Shown here: one piece after another, positions 15,001 through 30,000 of the stretch
How the letters are laid out: every line of letters begins with the position of its first letter
Numbering within the stretch: position 1 is the first letter of the stretch
Assembly (NCBI GenBank): GCA_943735955.1
Contig: OX030955.1
Location: 13,295,383-13,359,382, forward strand
Source of the DNA: Piscicola geometra
Taxonomy: Eukaryota; Annelida; Clitellata; Hirudinida; Piscicolidae
Direction of reading: 5' to 3'
Length of the DNA stretch: 64,000 bases
Position numbers and translations under genes: made by a program
The notes under the pieces: generated by a model
Told to the model about the DNA's origin: nothing
Databases searched by the model: none
The model's input: the letters and a program-made list of their open reading frames with translations, nothing else

Positions 15001-18000
15001 TATCGACAACAGCGCCGACTACTGTATCAATGATGACAACAGAATCAACAAAGGTGCCAACTGCTGTATCGACAACAGTGCCGACTATTGTATCAATGAT
15101 GACAACAGAATCAACAAGTGCGCCAACTGCTGTATCGACAACAGTGCCGACTACTGTATCAATGATGACAACAGAATCAACAAGTGTGCCAACTGCTGTA
15201 TCGACAACAGTGCCGACTACTGTATCAATGATGACAACAGAATCAACAAGTGTGCCAACTGCTGTATCGACAACAGTGCCGACTACTGTATCAATGATGA
15301 CAACAGAATCAACAAGTGTGCCAACTGCTGTATCGACAACAGTGCCGACTACTGTATCATTGATGACAACAGAATCAACAAGTGTGCCAACTGCTGTATC
15401 GACAACAGCGCCGACTACTGTATCAATGATGACAACAGAATCAACAAGTGTGCCAACTGCTGTATCGACAACAGTGCCGACTACTGTATCAATGATGACA
15501 ACAGAATCAACAAGTGTGCCAACTGCTGTATCAACAACAGCGCCGACTACTGTATCAATGATGACAACAGAATCAACAAGTGTGCCAACTGCTGTATCGA
15601 CAACAGTGCCGACTACTGTATCAATGATGACAACAGAATCAACAAGTGTGCCAACTGCTGTATCGACAACAGTGCCGACTACTGTATCAATGATGACAAC
15701 AGAATCAACAAGTGTGCCAACTGCTGTATCGAGAACAGTGCCGACTACTGAATCAATGATGACAACAGAATCAACAAGTGTGCCAACTGCTGTATCGACA
15801 ACAGTGCCGACTACTGTATCAATGATGACAACAGAATCAACAAGTGTGCCAACTGCTGTATCGACAACAGTGCCGACTACTGTATCAATGATGACAACAG
15901 AATCAACAAGTGTGCCAACTGCTGTATCGACAACAGTGCCGACTACTGTATCAATGATGACAACAGAATCAAAAAGTGTGCCAACTGCTGTATCGACAAC
16001 AGCGCCGACTACTGTATCAATGATGACAACAGAATCAACAAAGGTGCCAACTGCTGTATCGACAACAGTGCCGACTACTGTATCAATGATGACAACAGAA
16101 TCAACAAGTGTCCCAACTGCTGTATCGACAACAGTGCCGACTACTGTATCAATGATGACAACAGAATCAACAAGTGTCCCAACTGCTGTATCGACAACAG
16201 TGCCGACTACTGTATCAATGATGACAACAGAATCAACAAGTGTGCCAACTGCTGAATCGACAACAGCGCCGACTACTGTATCAATGATGACAACAGAATC
16301 AACAAAGGTGCCAACTGCTGTATCGACAACAGTGCCGACTACTGTATCAATGATGACAACAGAATCAACAAGTGTGCCAACTGCTGTATCGACAACAGTG
16401 CCGACTACTGTATCAATGATGACAACAGAATCAACAAGTGTCCCAACTGCTGTATCGACAACAGTGCCGACTACTGTATCAATGATGACAACAGAATCAA
16501 CAAGTGTGCCAACTGCTGTATCGACAATAGTGCCGACTACTGTATCAATGATGACAACAGAATCAACAAGTGTGCCAACTGCTGTATCGACAACAGTGCC
16601 GACTACTGTATCAATGATGACAACAGAATCAACAAGTGTGCCAACAACTGTATCGACAACAGTGCCGACTACTGTATCAATGATGAAAACAGAATCAACA
16701 AGTGTGCCAACTGCTGTATCGACAACAGTGCCGACTACTGTATCAATGATGAAAACAGAATCAACAAGTGTGCCAACTGCTGTATCGACAACAGCGCCGA
16801 CTACTGTATCAATGATGACAACAGAATCAACAAGTGTGCCAACTGCTGTATCGACAACAGTGCCGACTACTGTATCAATGATGACAACAGAATCAAAAAG
16901 TGTGCCAACTGCTGTATCGACAACAGCGCCGACTACTGTATCAATGATGACAACAGAATCAACAAAGGTGCCAACTGCTGTATCGACAACAGTGCCGACT
17001 ACTGTATCAATGATGACAACAGAATCAACAAGTGTCCCAACTGCTGTATCGACAACAGTGCCGACTACTGTATCAATGATGACAACAGAATCAACAAGTG
17101 TCCCAACTGCTGTATCGACAACAGTGCCGACTACTGTATCAATGATGACAACAGAATCAACAAGTGTGCCAACTGCTGAATCGACAACAGCGCCGACTAC
17201 TGTATCAATGATGACAACAGAATCAACAAAGGTGCCAACTGCTGTATCGACAACAGTGCCGACTACTGTATCAATGATGACAACAGAATCAACAAGTGTG
17301 CCAACTGCTGTATCGACAACAGTGCCGACTACTGTATCAATGATGACAACAGAATCAACAAGTGTCCCAACTGCTGTATCGACAACAGTGCCGACTACTG
17401 TATCAATGATGACAACAGAATCAACAAGTGTGCCAACTGCTGAATCGACAACAGCGCCGACTACTGTATCAATGATGACAACAGAATCAACAAAGGTGCC
17501 AACTGCTGTATCGACAACAGTGCCGACTACTGTATCAATGATGACAACAGAATCAACAAGTGTGCCAACTGCTGTATCGACAACAGTGCCGACTACTGTA
17601 TCAATGATGACAACAGAATCAACAAGTGTCCCAACTGCTGTATCGACAACAGTGCCGACTACTGTATCAATGACGACAACAGAATCAACAAGTGTGCCAA
17701 CTGCTGTATCGACAATAGTGCCGACTACTGTATCAATGATGACAACAGAATCAACAAGTGTGCCAACTGCTGTATCGACAACAGTGCCGACTACTGTATC
17801 AATGATGACAACAGAATCAACAAGTGTGCCAACAACTGTATCGACAACAGTGCCGACTACTGTATCAATGATGAAAACAGAATCAACAAGTGTGCCAACT
17901 GCTGTATCGACAACAGTGCCGACTACTGTATCAATGATGAAAACAGAATCAACAAGTGTGCCAACTGCTGTATCGACAACAGCGCCGACTACTGTATCAA

Positions 18001-21000
18001 TGATGACAACAGAATCAACAAGTGTGCCAACTGCTGTATCGACAACAGTGCCGACTACTGTATCAATGATGACAACAGAATCAAAAAGTGTGCCAACTGC
18101 TGTATCGACAACAGCGCCGACTACTGTATCAATGATGACAACAGAATCAACAAAGGTGCCAACTGCTGTATCGACAACAGTGCCGACTACTGTATCAATG
18201 ATGACAACAGAATCAACAAGTGTCCCAACTGCTGTATCGACAACAGTGCCGACTACTGTATCAATGATGACAACAGAATCAACAAGTGTCCCAACTGCTG
18301 TATCGACAACAGTGCCGACTACTGTATCAATGATGACAACAGAATCAACAAGTGTGCCAACTGCTGAATCGACAACAGCGCCGACTACTGTATCAATGAT
18401 GACAACAGAATCAACAAAGGTGCCAACTGCTGTATCGACAACAGTGCCGACTACTGTATCAATGATGACAACAGAATCAACAAGTGTGCCAACTGCTGAA
18501 TCGACAACAGCGCCGACTACTGTATCAATGATGACAACAGAATCAACAAAGGTGCCAACTGCTGTATCGACAACAGTGCCGACTACTGTATCAATGATGA
18601 CAACAGAATCAACAAGTGTGCCAACTGCTGTATCGACAACAGTGCCGACTACTGTATCAATGATGACAACAGAATCAACAAGTGTCCCAACTGCTGTATC
18701 GACAACAGTGCCGACTACTGTATCAATGATGACAACAGAATCAACAAGTGTGCCAACTGCTGTATCGACAATAGTGCCGACTACTGTATCAATGATGACA
18801 ACAGAATCAACAAGTGTCCCAACTGCTGTATCGACAACAGTGCCGACTACTGTATCAATGACGACAACAGAATCAACAAGTGTGCCAACTGCTGTATCGA
18901 CAATAGTGCCGACTACTGTATCAATGATGACAACAGAATCAACAAGTGTGCCAACTGCTGTATCGACAACAGTGCCGACTACTGTATCAATGATGACAAC
19001 AGAATCAACAAGTGTGCCAACAACTGTATCGACAACAGTGCCGACTACTGTATCAATGATGAAAACAGAATCAACAAGTGTGCCAACTGCTGTATCGACA
19101 ACAGTGCCGACTACTGTATCAATGATGAAAACAGAATCAACAAGTGTGCCAACTGCTGTATCGACAACAGCGCCGACTACTGTATCAATGATGACAACAG
19201 AATCAACAAGTGTGCCAACTGCTGTATCGACAACAGTGCCGACTACTGTATCAATGATGACAACAGAATCAAAAAGTGTGCCAACTGCTGTATCGACAAC
19301 AGCGCCGACTACTGTATCAATGATGACAACAGAATCAACAAAGGTGCCAACTGCTGTATCGACAACAGTGCCGACTACTGTATCAATGATGACAACAGAA
19401 TCAACAAGTGTCCCAACTGCTGTATCGACAACAGTGCCGACTACTGTATCAATGATGACAACAGAATCAACAAGTGTCCCAACTGCTGTATCGACAACAG
19501 TGCCGACTACTGTATCAATGATGACAACAGAATCAACAAGTGTGCCAACTGCTGAATCGACAACAGCGCCGACTACTGTATCAATGATGACAACAGAATC
19601 AACAAAGGTGCCAACTGCTGTATCGACAACAGTGCCGACTACTGTATCAATGATGACAACAGAATCAACAAGTGTGCCAACTGCTGTATCGACAACAGTG
19701 CCGACTACTGTATCAATGATGACAACAGAATCAACAAGTGTCCCAACTGCTGTATCGACAACAGTGCCGACTACTGTATCAATGATGACAACAGAATCAA
19801 CAAGTGTGCCAACTGCTGTATCGACAATAGTGCCGACTACTGTATCAATGATGACAACAGAATCAACAAGTGTGCCAACTGCTGTATCGACAACAGTGCC
19901 GACTACTGTATCAATGATGACAACAGAATCAACAAGTGTGCCAACAACTGTATCGACAACAGTGCCGACTACTGTATCAATGATGAAAACAGAATCAACA
20001 AGTGTGCCAACTGCTGTATCGACAACAGTGCCGACTACTGTATCAATGATGAAAACAGAATCAACAAGTGTGCCAACTGCTGTATCGACAACAGTGCCGA
20101 CTATTGTATCAATGATGACAACAGAATCAACAAGTGTGCCAACTGCTGTATCGACAACAGTGCCGACTACTGTATCAATGATGACAACAGAATCAACAAG
20201 TGTGCCAACTGCTGTATCGACAACAGTGCCGACTACTGAATCAATGATGACAACAGAATCAACAAGTGTGCCAACTGCTGTATCGACAACAGTGCCGACT
20301 ACTGTATCAATGATGACAACAGAATCAACAAGTGTGCCAACTGCTGTATTGACAACAGTGCCGACTACTGTATCAATGATGACAACAGAATCAACAAGTG
20401 TGCCAACTGCTGTATCAACAACAGCGCCGACTACTGTATCAATGATGACAACAGAATCAACAAGTGTGCCAACTGCTGTATCGACAACAGTGCCGACTAC
20501 TGTATCAATGATGACAACAGAATCAACAAGTGTCCCAACTGCTGTATCGACAACAGTGCCGACTACTGTATCAATGATGACAACAGAATCAACAAGTGTG
20601 CCAACTGCTGTATCGACAATAGTGCCGACTACTGTATCAATGATGACAACAGAATCAACAAGTGTGCCAACTGCTGTATCGACAACAGTGCCGACTACTG
20701 TATCAATGATGAAAACAGAATCAACAAGTGTGCCAACTGCTGTATCGACAACAGTGCCGACTATTGTATCAATGATGACAACAGAATCAACAAGTGTGCC
20801 AACTGCTGTATCGACAACAGTGCCGACTACTGTATCAATGATGACAACAGAATCAACAAGTGTGCCAACTGCTGTATCGACAACAGTGCCGACTACTGAA
20901 TCAATGATGACAACAGAATCAACAAGTGTGCCAACTGCTGTATCGACAACAGTGCCGACTACTGTATCAATGATGACAACAGAATCAACAAGTGTGCCAA

Positions 21001-24000
21001 CTGCTGTATTGACAACAGTGCCGACTACTGTATCAATGATGACAACAGAATCAACAAGTGTGCCAACTGCTGTATCGACAACAGCGCCGACTACTGTATC
21101 AATGATGACAACAGAATCAACAAAGGTGCCAACTGCAGTATCGACAACAGTGCCGACTATTGTATCAATGATGACAACAGAATCAACAAGTGCGCCAACT
21201 GCTATATCGACAACAGTGCCGACTACTGTATCAATGATGACAACAGAATCAACAAGTGTGCCAACTGCTGTATCGACAACAGTGCCGACTACTGTATCAA
21301 TGATGACAACAGAATCAACAAGTGTGCCAACTGCTGTATCGACAACAGTGCCGACTACTGTATCAATGATGACAACAGAATCAACAAGTGTGCCAACTGC
21401 TGTATCAACAACAGCGCCGACTACTGTATCAATGATGACAACAGAATCAACAAGTGTGCCAACTGCTGTATCGACAACAGTGCCGACTACTGTATCAATG
21501 ATGACAACAGAATCAACAAGTGTGCCAACTGCTGTATCGACAACAGTGCCGACTACTGTATCAATGATGACAACAGAATCAACAAGTGTGCCAACTGCTG
21601 TATCGAGAACAGTGCCGACTACTGAATCAATGATGACAACAGAATCAACAAGTGTGCCAACTGCTGTATCGACAACAGTGCCGACTACTGTATCAATGAT
21701 GACAACAGAATCAACAAGTGTGCCAACTGCTGTATCGACAACAGTGCCGACTACTGTATCAATGACGACAACAGAATCAACAAGTGTGCCAACTGCTGTA
21801 TCGACAACAGTGCCGACTACTGTATCAATGATGACAACAGAATCAACAAGTGTGCCAACTGCTGTATCGACAACAGTGCCGACTACTGTATCAATGATGA
21901 CAACAGAATCAAAAAGTGTGCCAACTGCTGTATCGACAACAGCGCCGACTACTGTATCAATGATGACAACAGAATCAACAAAGGTGCCAACTGCTGTATC
22001 GACAACAGTGCCGACTACTGTATCAATGATGACAACAGAATCAACAAGTGTCCCAACTGCTGTATCGACAACAGTGCCGACTACTGTATCAATGATGACA
22101 ACAGAATCAACAAGTGTCCCAACTGCTGTATCGACAACAGTGCCGACTACTGTATCAATGATGACAACAGAATCAACAAGTGTGCCAACTGCTGTATCGA
22201 CAACAGTGCCGACTACTGAATCAATGATGACAACAGAATCAACAAGTGTGCCAACTGCTGTATCGACAACAGTGCCGACTACTGTATCAATGATGACAAC
22301 AGAATCAACAAGTGTGCCAACTGCTGTATTGACAACAGTGCCGACTACTGTATCAATGATGACAACAGAATCAACAAGTGTGCCAACTGCTGTATCGACA
22401 ACAGCGCCGACTACTGTATCAATGATGACAACAGAATCAACAAAGGTGCCAACTGCAGTATCGACAACAGTGCCGACTATTGTATCAATGATGACAACAG
22501 AATCAACAAGTGCGCCAACTGCTATATCGACAACAGTGCCGACTACTGTATCAATGATGACAACAGAATCAACAAGTGTGCCAACTGCTGTATCGACAAC
22601 AGTGCCGACTACTGTATCAATGATGACAACAGAATCAACAAGTGTGCCAACTGCTGTATCGACAACAGTGCCGACTACTGTATCAATGATGACAACAGAA
22701 TCAACAAGTGTGCCAACTGCTGTATCAACAACAGCGCCGACTACTGTATCAATGATGACAACAGAATCAACAAGTGTGCCAACTGCTGTATCGACAACAG
22801 TGCCGACTACTGTATCAATGATGACAACAGAATCAACAAGTGTGCCAACTGCTGTATCGACAACAGTGCCGACTACTGTATCAATGATGACAACAGAATC
22901 AACAAGTGTGCCAACTGCTGTATCGAGAACAGTGCCGACTACTGAATCAATGATGACAACAGAATCAACAAGTGTGCCAACTGCTGTATCGACAACAGTG
23001 CCGACTACTGTATCAATGATGACAACAGAATCAACAAGTGTGCCAACTGCTGTATCGACAACAGTGCCGACTACTGTATCAATGACGACAACAGAATCAA
23101 CAAAGGTGCCAACTGCAGTATCGACAACAGTGCCGACTATTGTATCAATGATGACAACAGAATCAACAAGTGCGCCAACTGCTATATCGACAACAGTGCC
23201 GACTACTGTATCAATGATGACAACAGAATCAACAAGTGTGCCAACTGCTGTATCGACAACAGTGCCGACTACTGTATCAATGATGACAACAGAATCAACA
23301 AGTGTGCCAACTGCTGTATCGACAACAGTGCCGACTACTGTATCAATGATGACAACAGAATCAACAAGTGTGCCAACTGCTGTATCAACAACAGCGCCGA
23401 CTACTGTATCAATGATGACAACAGAATCAACAAGTGTGCCAACTGCTGTATCGACAACAGTGCCGACTACTGTATCAATGATGACAACAGAATCAACAAG
23501 TGTGCCAACTGCTGTATCGACAACAGTGCCGACTACTGTATCAATGATGACAACAGAATCAACAAGTGTGCCAACTGCTGTATCGAGAACAGTGCCGACT
23601 ACTGAATCAATGATGACAACAGAATCAACAAGTGTGCCAACTGCTGTATCGACAACAGTGCCGACTACTGTATCAATGATGACAACAGAATCAACAAGTG
23701 TGCCAACTGCTGTATCGACAACAGTGCCGACTACTGTATCAATGACGACAACAGAATCAACAAGTGTGCCAACTGCTGTATCGACAACAGTGCCGACTAC
23801 TGTATCAATGATGACAACAGAATCAACAAGTGTGCCAACTGCTGTATCGACAACAGTGCCGACTACTGTATCAATGATGACAACAGAATCAAAAAGTGTG
23901 CCAACTGCTGTATCGACAACAGCGCCGACTACTGTATCAATGATGACAACAGAATCAACAAAGGTGCCAACTGCTGTATCGACAACAGTGCCGACTACTG

Positions 24001-27000
24001 TATCAATGATGACAACAGAATCAACAAGTGTCCCAACTGCTGTATCGACAACAGTGCCGACTACTGTATCAATGATGACAACAGAATCAACAAGTGTCCC
24101 AACTGCTGTATCGACAACAGTGCCGACTACTGTATCAATGATGACAACAGAATCAACAAGTGTGCCAACTGCTGTATCGACAACAGTGCCGACTACTGTA
24201 TCAATGATGTCAACAGAATCAACAAGTGTGCCAACTGCTGTATCGACAACAGTGCCGACTACTGTATCAATGATGATAACAGAATCAACAAGTGTGCCAA
24301 CTGCTGTATCGACAACAGTGCCGACTACTGTATCAATGATGACAACAGAATCAACAAGTGTGCCAACTGCTGTATCGACAACAGCGCCGACTACTGTATC
24401 AATGATGACAACAGAATCAACAAGTGTGCCAACTGCTTTATCGACAACAGTGCCGACTACTGTATCAATGATGACAACAGAATCAACAAGTGTGCCAACT
24501 GCTGTAACGACAACAGTGCCGACTACTGTATCAATGATGACAACAGAATCAACAAGTGTGCCAACTGCTGTATCGACAATAGTGCCGACTACTGTATCAA
24601 TGATGACAACAGAATCAACAAGTGTGCCAACTGCTGTATCGACAACAGTGCCGACTACTGTATTAATGATGACAACAGAATCAACAAGTGTGCCAACTGC
24701 TGTATCGACAACAGTGCCGACTACTGTATCAATGATGAAAACAGAATCAACAAGTGTGCCAACTGCTGTATCGACAACAGTGCCGACTACTGTATCAATG
24801 ATGACAACAGAATCAACAAGTGTCCCAACTGCTGTTTCGACAACAGTGCCGACTACTGTATCAATGATGACAACAGAATCAACAAGTGTGCCAACTGCTG
24901 TATCGACAATAGTGCCGACTACTGTATCAATGATGACAACAGAATCAACAAGTGTGCCAACTGCTGTATCGACAACAGTGCCGACTACTGTATCAATGAT
25001 GACAACAGAATCAACAAGTGTGCCAACAACTGTATCGACAACAGTGCCGACTACTGTATCAATGATGAAAACAGAATCAACAAGTGTGCCAACTGCTGTA
25101 TCGACAACAGTGCCGACTACTGTATCAATGATGAAAACAGAATCAACAAGTGTGCCAACTGCTGTATCGACAACAGTGCCGACTATTGTATCAATGATGA
25201 CAACAGAATCAACAAGTGTGCCAACTGCTGTATCGACAACAGTGCCGACTACTGTATCAATGATGACAACAGAATCAACAAGTGTGCCAACTGCTGTATT
25301 GACAACAGTGCCGACTACTGTATCAATGATGACAACAGAATCAACAAGTGTGCCAACTGCTGTATCGACAACAGCGCCGACTACTGTATCAATGATGACA
25401 ACAGAATCAACAAAGGTGCCAACTGCTGTATCGACAACAGTGCCGACTATTGTATCAATGATGACAACAGAATCAACAAGTGCGCCAACTGCTGTATCGA
25501 CGACAGTGCCGACTACTGTATCAATGATGACAACAGAATCAACAAGTGTGCCAACTGCTGTATCGACAACAGTGCCGACTACTGTATCAATGATGACAAC
25601 AGAATCAACAAGTGTGCCAACTGCTGTATCGACAACAGTGCCGACTACTGTATCAATGATGACAACAGAATCAGCAAGTGTGCCAACTGCTGTATCGACA
25701 ACAGTGCCGACTACTGTATCATTGATGACAACAGAATCAACAAGTGTGCCAACTGCTGTATCGACAACAGCGCCGACTACTGTATCAATGATGACAACAG
25801 AATCAACAAGTGTGCCAACTGCTGTATCGACAACAGTGCCGACTACTGTATCAATGATGACAACAGAATCAACAAGTGTGCCAACTGCTGTATCGACAAC
25901 AGTGCCGACTACTGTATCAATGATGACAACAGAATCAACAAGTGTGCCAACTGCTGTATCGACAACAGTGCCGACTACTGTATCAATGATGACAACAGAA
26001 TCAACAAGTGTGCCAACTGCTGTATCGACAACAGTGCCGACTACTGTATCAATGATGACAACAGAATCAACAAGTGTGCCAACTGCTGTATCGACAACAG
26101 TGCCGACTACTGTATCAATGATGGCAACAGAATCAACAAGTGTGCCAACTGCTGTATCGACAACAGTGCCGACTACTGTATTAATGATGACAACAGAATC
26201 AACAAGTGTGCCAACTGCTGTATCGACAACAGTGCCGACTACTGTATCAATGATGGCAACAGAATCAACAAGTGTGCCAACTGCTGTATCGACAACAGTG
26301 CCGACTACTGTATCAATGATGACAACAGAATCAACAAGTGTGCCAACTGCTGTATCGACAACAGTGCCGACTACTGTATCATTGATGACAACAGAATCAA
26401 CAAGTGTGCCAACTGCTGTATCGACAACAGCGCCGACTACTGTATCAATGATGACAACAGAATCAACAAGTGTGCCAACTGCTGTATCGACAACAGTGCC
26501 GACTACTGTATCAATGATGACAACAGAATCAACAAGTGTGCCAACTGCTGTATCGACAACAGTGCCGACTACTGTATCAATGATGACAACAGAATCAGCA
26601 AGTGTGCCAACTGCTGTATCGACAACAGTGCCGACTACTGTATCATTGATGACAACAGAATCAACAAGTGTGCCAACTGCTGTATCGACAACAGCGCCGA
26701 CTACTGTATCAATGATGACAACAGAATCAACAAGTGTGCCAACTGCTGTATCGACAACAGTGCCGACTACTGTATCAATGATGACAACAGAATCAACAAG
26801 TGTGCCAACTGCTGTATCGACAACAGTGCCGACTACTGTATCAATGATGACAACAGAATCAACAAGTGTGCCAACTGCTGTATCGACAACAGTGCCGACT
26901 ACTGTATCAATGATGACAACAGAATCAACAAGTGTGCCAACTGCTGTATCGACAACAGTGCCGACTACTGTATCAATGATGACAACAGAATCAACAAGTG

Positions 27001-30000
27001 TGCCAACTGCTGTATCGACAACAGTGCCGACTACTGTATCAATGATGGCAACAGAATCAACAAGTGTGCCAACTGCTGTATCGACAACAGTGCCGACTAC
27101 TATATCAATGATGACAACAGAATCAACAAGTGTGCCAACTGCTGTATCGAGAACAGTGCCGACTACTGAATCAATGATGACAACAGAATCAACAATTGTG
27201 CCAACTGCTGTATCGACAACAGTGCCGACTACTGTATCAATGATGACAACAGAATCAACAAGTGTGCCAACTGCTGTATCGACAACAGTGCCGACTACTG
27301 TATCAATGACGACACCAGAATCAACAAGTGTGCCAACTGCTGTATCGACAACAGTGCCGACTACTGTATCAATGATGACAACAGAATCAACAAGTGTGCC
27401 AACTGCTGTATCGACAACAGTGCCGACTACTGTATCAATGATGACAACAGAATCAACAAGTGTGCCAACTGCTGTATCGACAACAGCGCCGACTACTGTA
27501 TCAATGATGACAACAGAATCAACAAAGGTGCCAACTGCTGTATCGACAACAGTGCCGACTACTGTATCAATGATGACAACAGAATCAACAAGTGTCCCAA
27601 CTGCTGTATCGACAACAGTGCCGACAACTGTATCAATGATGACAACAGAATCAACAAGTGTCCCAACTGCTGTATCGACAACAGTGCCGACTACTGTATC
27701 AATGATGACAACAGAATCAACAAGTGTGCCAACTGCTGTATCGAGAACAGTGCCGACTACTGAATCAATGATGACAACAGAATCAACAAGTGTGCCAACT
27801 GCTGTATCGACAACAGTGCCGACTACTGTATCAATGATGACAACAGAATCAACAAGTGTGCCAACTGCTGTATCGACAACAGTGCCGACTACTGTATCAA
27901 TGACGACAACAGAATCAACAAGTGTGCCAACTGCTGTATCGACAACAGTGCCGACTACTGTATCAATGATGACAACAGAATCAACAAGTGTGCCAACTGC
28001 TGTATCGACAACAGTGCCGACTACTGTATCAATGATGACAACAGAATCAACAAGTGTGCCAACTGCTGTATCGACAACAGCGCCGACTACTGTATCAATG
28101 ATGACAACAGAATCAACAAAGGTGCCAACTGCTGTATCGACAACAGTGCCGACTACTGTATCAATGATGACAACAGAATCAACAAGTGTCCCAACTGCTG
28201 TATCGACAACAGTGCCGACTACTGTATCAATGATGACAACAGAATCAACAAGTGTGCCAACTGCTGTATCGACAACAGTGCCGACTACTGTATCAATGAT
28301 GACAACAGAATCAACAAGTGTGCCAACTGCTGTATCGACAACAGTGCCGACTACTGTATTAATGATGTCAACAGAATCAACAAGTGTGCCAACTGCTGTA
28401 TCGACAACAGTGCCGACTACTGTATCAATGATGATAACAGAATCAACAAGTGTGCCAACTGCTGTATCGACAACAGTGCCGACTACTGTATCAATGATGA
28501 CAACAGAATCAACAAGTGTGCCAACTGCTGTATCGACAACAGCGCCGACTACTGTATCAATGATGACAACAGAATCAACAAGTGTGCCAACTGCTGTATC
28601 GACAACAGTGCCGACTACTGTATCAATGATGACAACAGAATCAACAAGTGTGCCAACTGCTGTATCGACAACAGTGCCGACTACTGTATCAATGATGACA
28701 ACAGAATCAACAAGTGTGCCAACTGCTGTATCGACAACAGTGCCGACTACTGTATCAATGATGACAACAGAATCAACAAGTGTGCCAACTGCTGTATCGA
28801 CAACAGTGCCGACTACTGTATTAATGATGACAACAGAATCAACAAGTGTGCCAACTGCTGTATCGACAACAGTGCCGACTACTGTATCAATGATGAAAAC
28901 AGAATCAACAAGTGTGCCAACTGCTGTATCGACAACAGTGCCGACTACTGTATCAATGATGACAACAGAATCAACAAGTGTGCCAACTGCTGTATCGACA
29001 ACAGCGCCGACTACTGTATCAATGATGACAACAGAATCAACAAGTGTGCCAACTGCTGTATCGACAACAGTGCCGACTACTGTATCAATGATGACAACAG
29101 AATCAACAAGTGTGCCAACTGCTGTATCGACAACAGTGCCGACTACTGTATCAATGATGACAACAGAATCAACAAGTGTGCCAACTGCTGTATCGACAAC
29201 AGTGCCGACTACTGTATCAATGATGACAACAAAATCAACAAGTGTGCCAACTGCTGTATCGACAACAGTGCCGACTACTGTATCAATGATGACAACAGAA
29301 TCAACAAGTGTGCCAACTGCTGTATCGACAACAGTGCCGACTACTGTAATAATGATGACAACAGAATCAACAAGTGTGCCAACTGCTGTATCGACAACAG
29401 TGCCGACTACTGTATCAATGATGACAACAGAATCAACAAGTGTGCCAACTGCTGTATCGACAGCAGTGCCGACTACTGTATCAATGATGACAACAGAATC
29501 AACAAGTGTGCCAACAACTGTATCGACAACAGTGCCGACTACTGTATCAATGATGAAAACAGAATCAACAAGTGTGCCAACTGCTGTATCGACAACAGTG
29601 CCGACTACTGTATCAATGATGACAACAGAATCAACAAGTGTGCCAACTGCTGTATCGACAACAGTGCCGACTACTGTATCAATGATGACAACAGAATCAA
29701 CAAGTGAGCCAACTGCTGTATCGACAACAGTGCCGACTACTGTATCAATGATGACAACAGAATCAACAAGTGTGCCAACTGCTGTATCGACAACAGTGCC
29801 GACTACTGTATCAATGATGACAACAGAATCAACAAGTGTGCCAACTGCTGTATCGACAACAGTGCCGACTACTGTATCAATGATGACAACAGAATCAACA
29901 AGTGTGCCAACTGCTGTATCGACAACAGCGCCGACTACTGTATCAATGATGACAACAGAATCAACAAAGGTGCCAACTGCTGTATCGACAACAGTGCCGA

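Noticed and set aside
17177..17179. TGA seen in GCTGAATC copies as possible breaks of the mucin-like gene
   Set aside because: In the mucin-like frame this reads GCT GAA TCG, a Val-to-Glu change, and not a stop.
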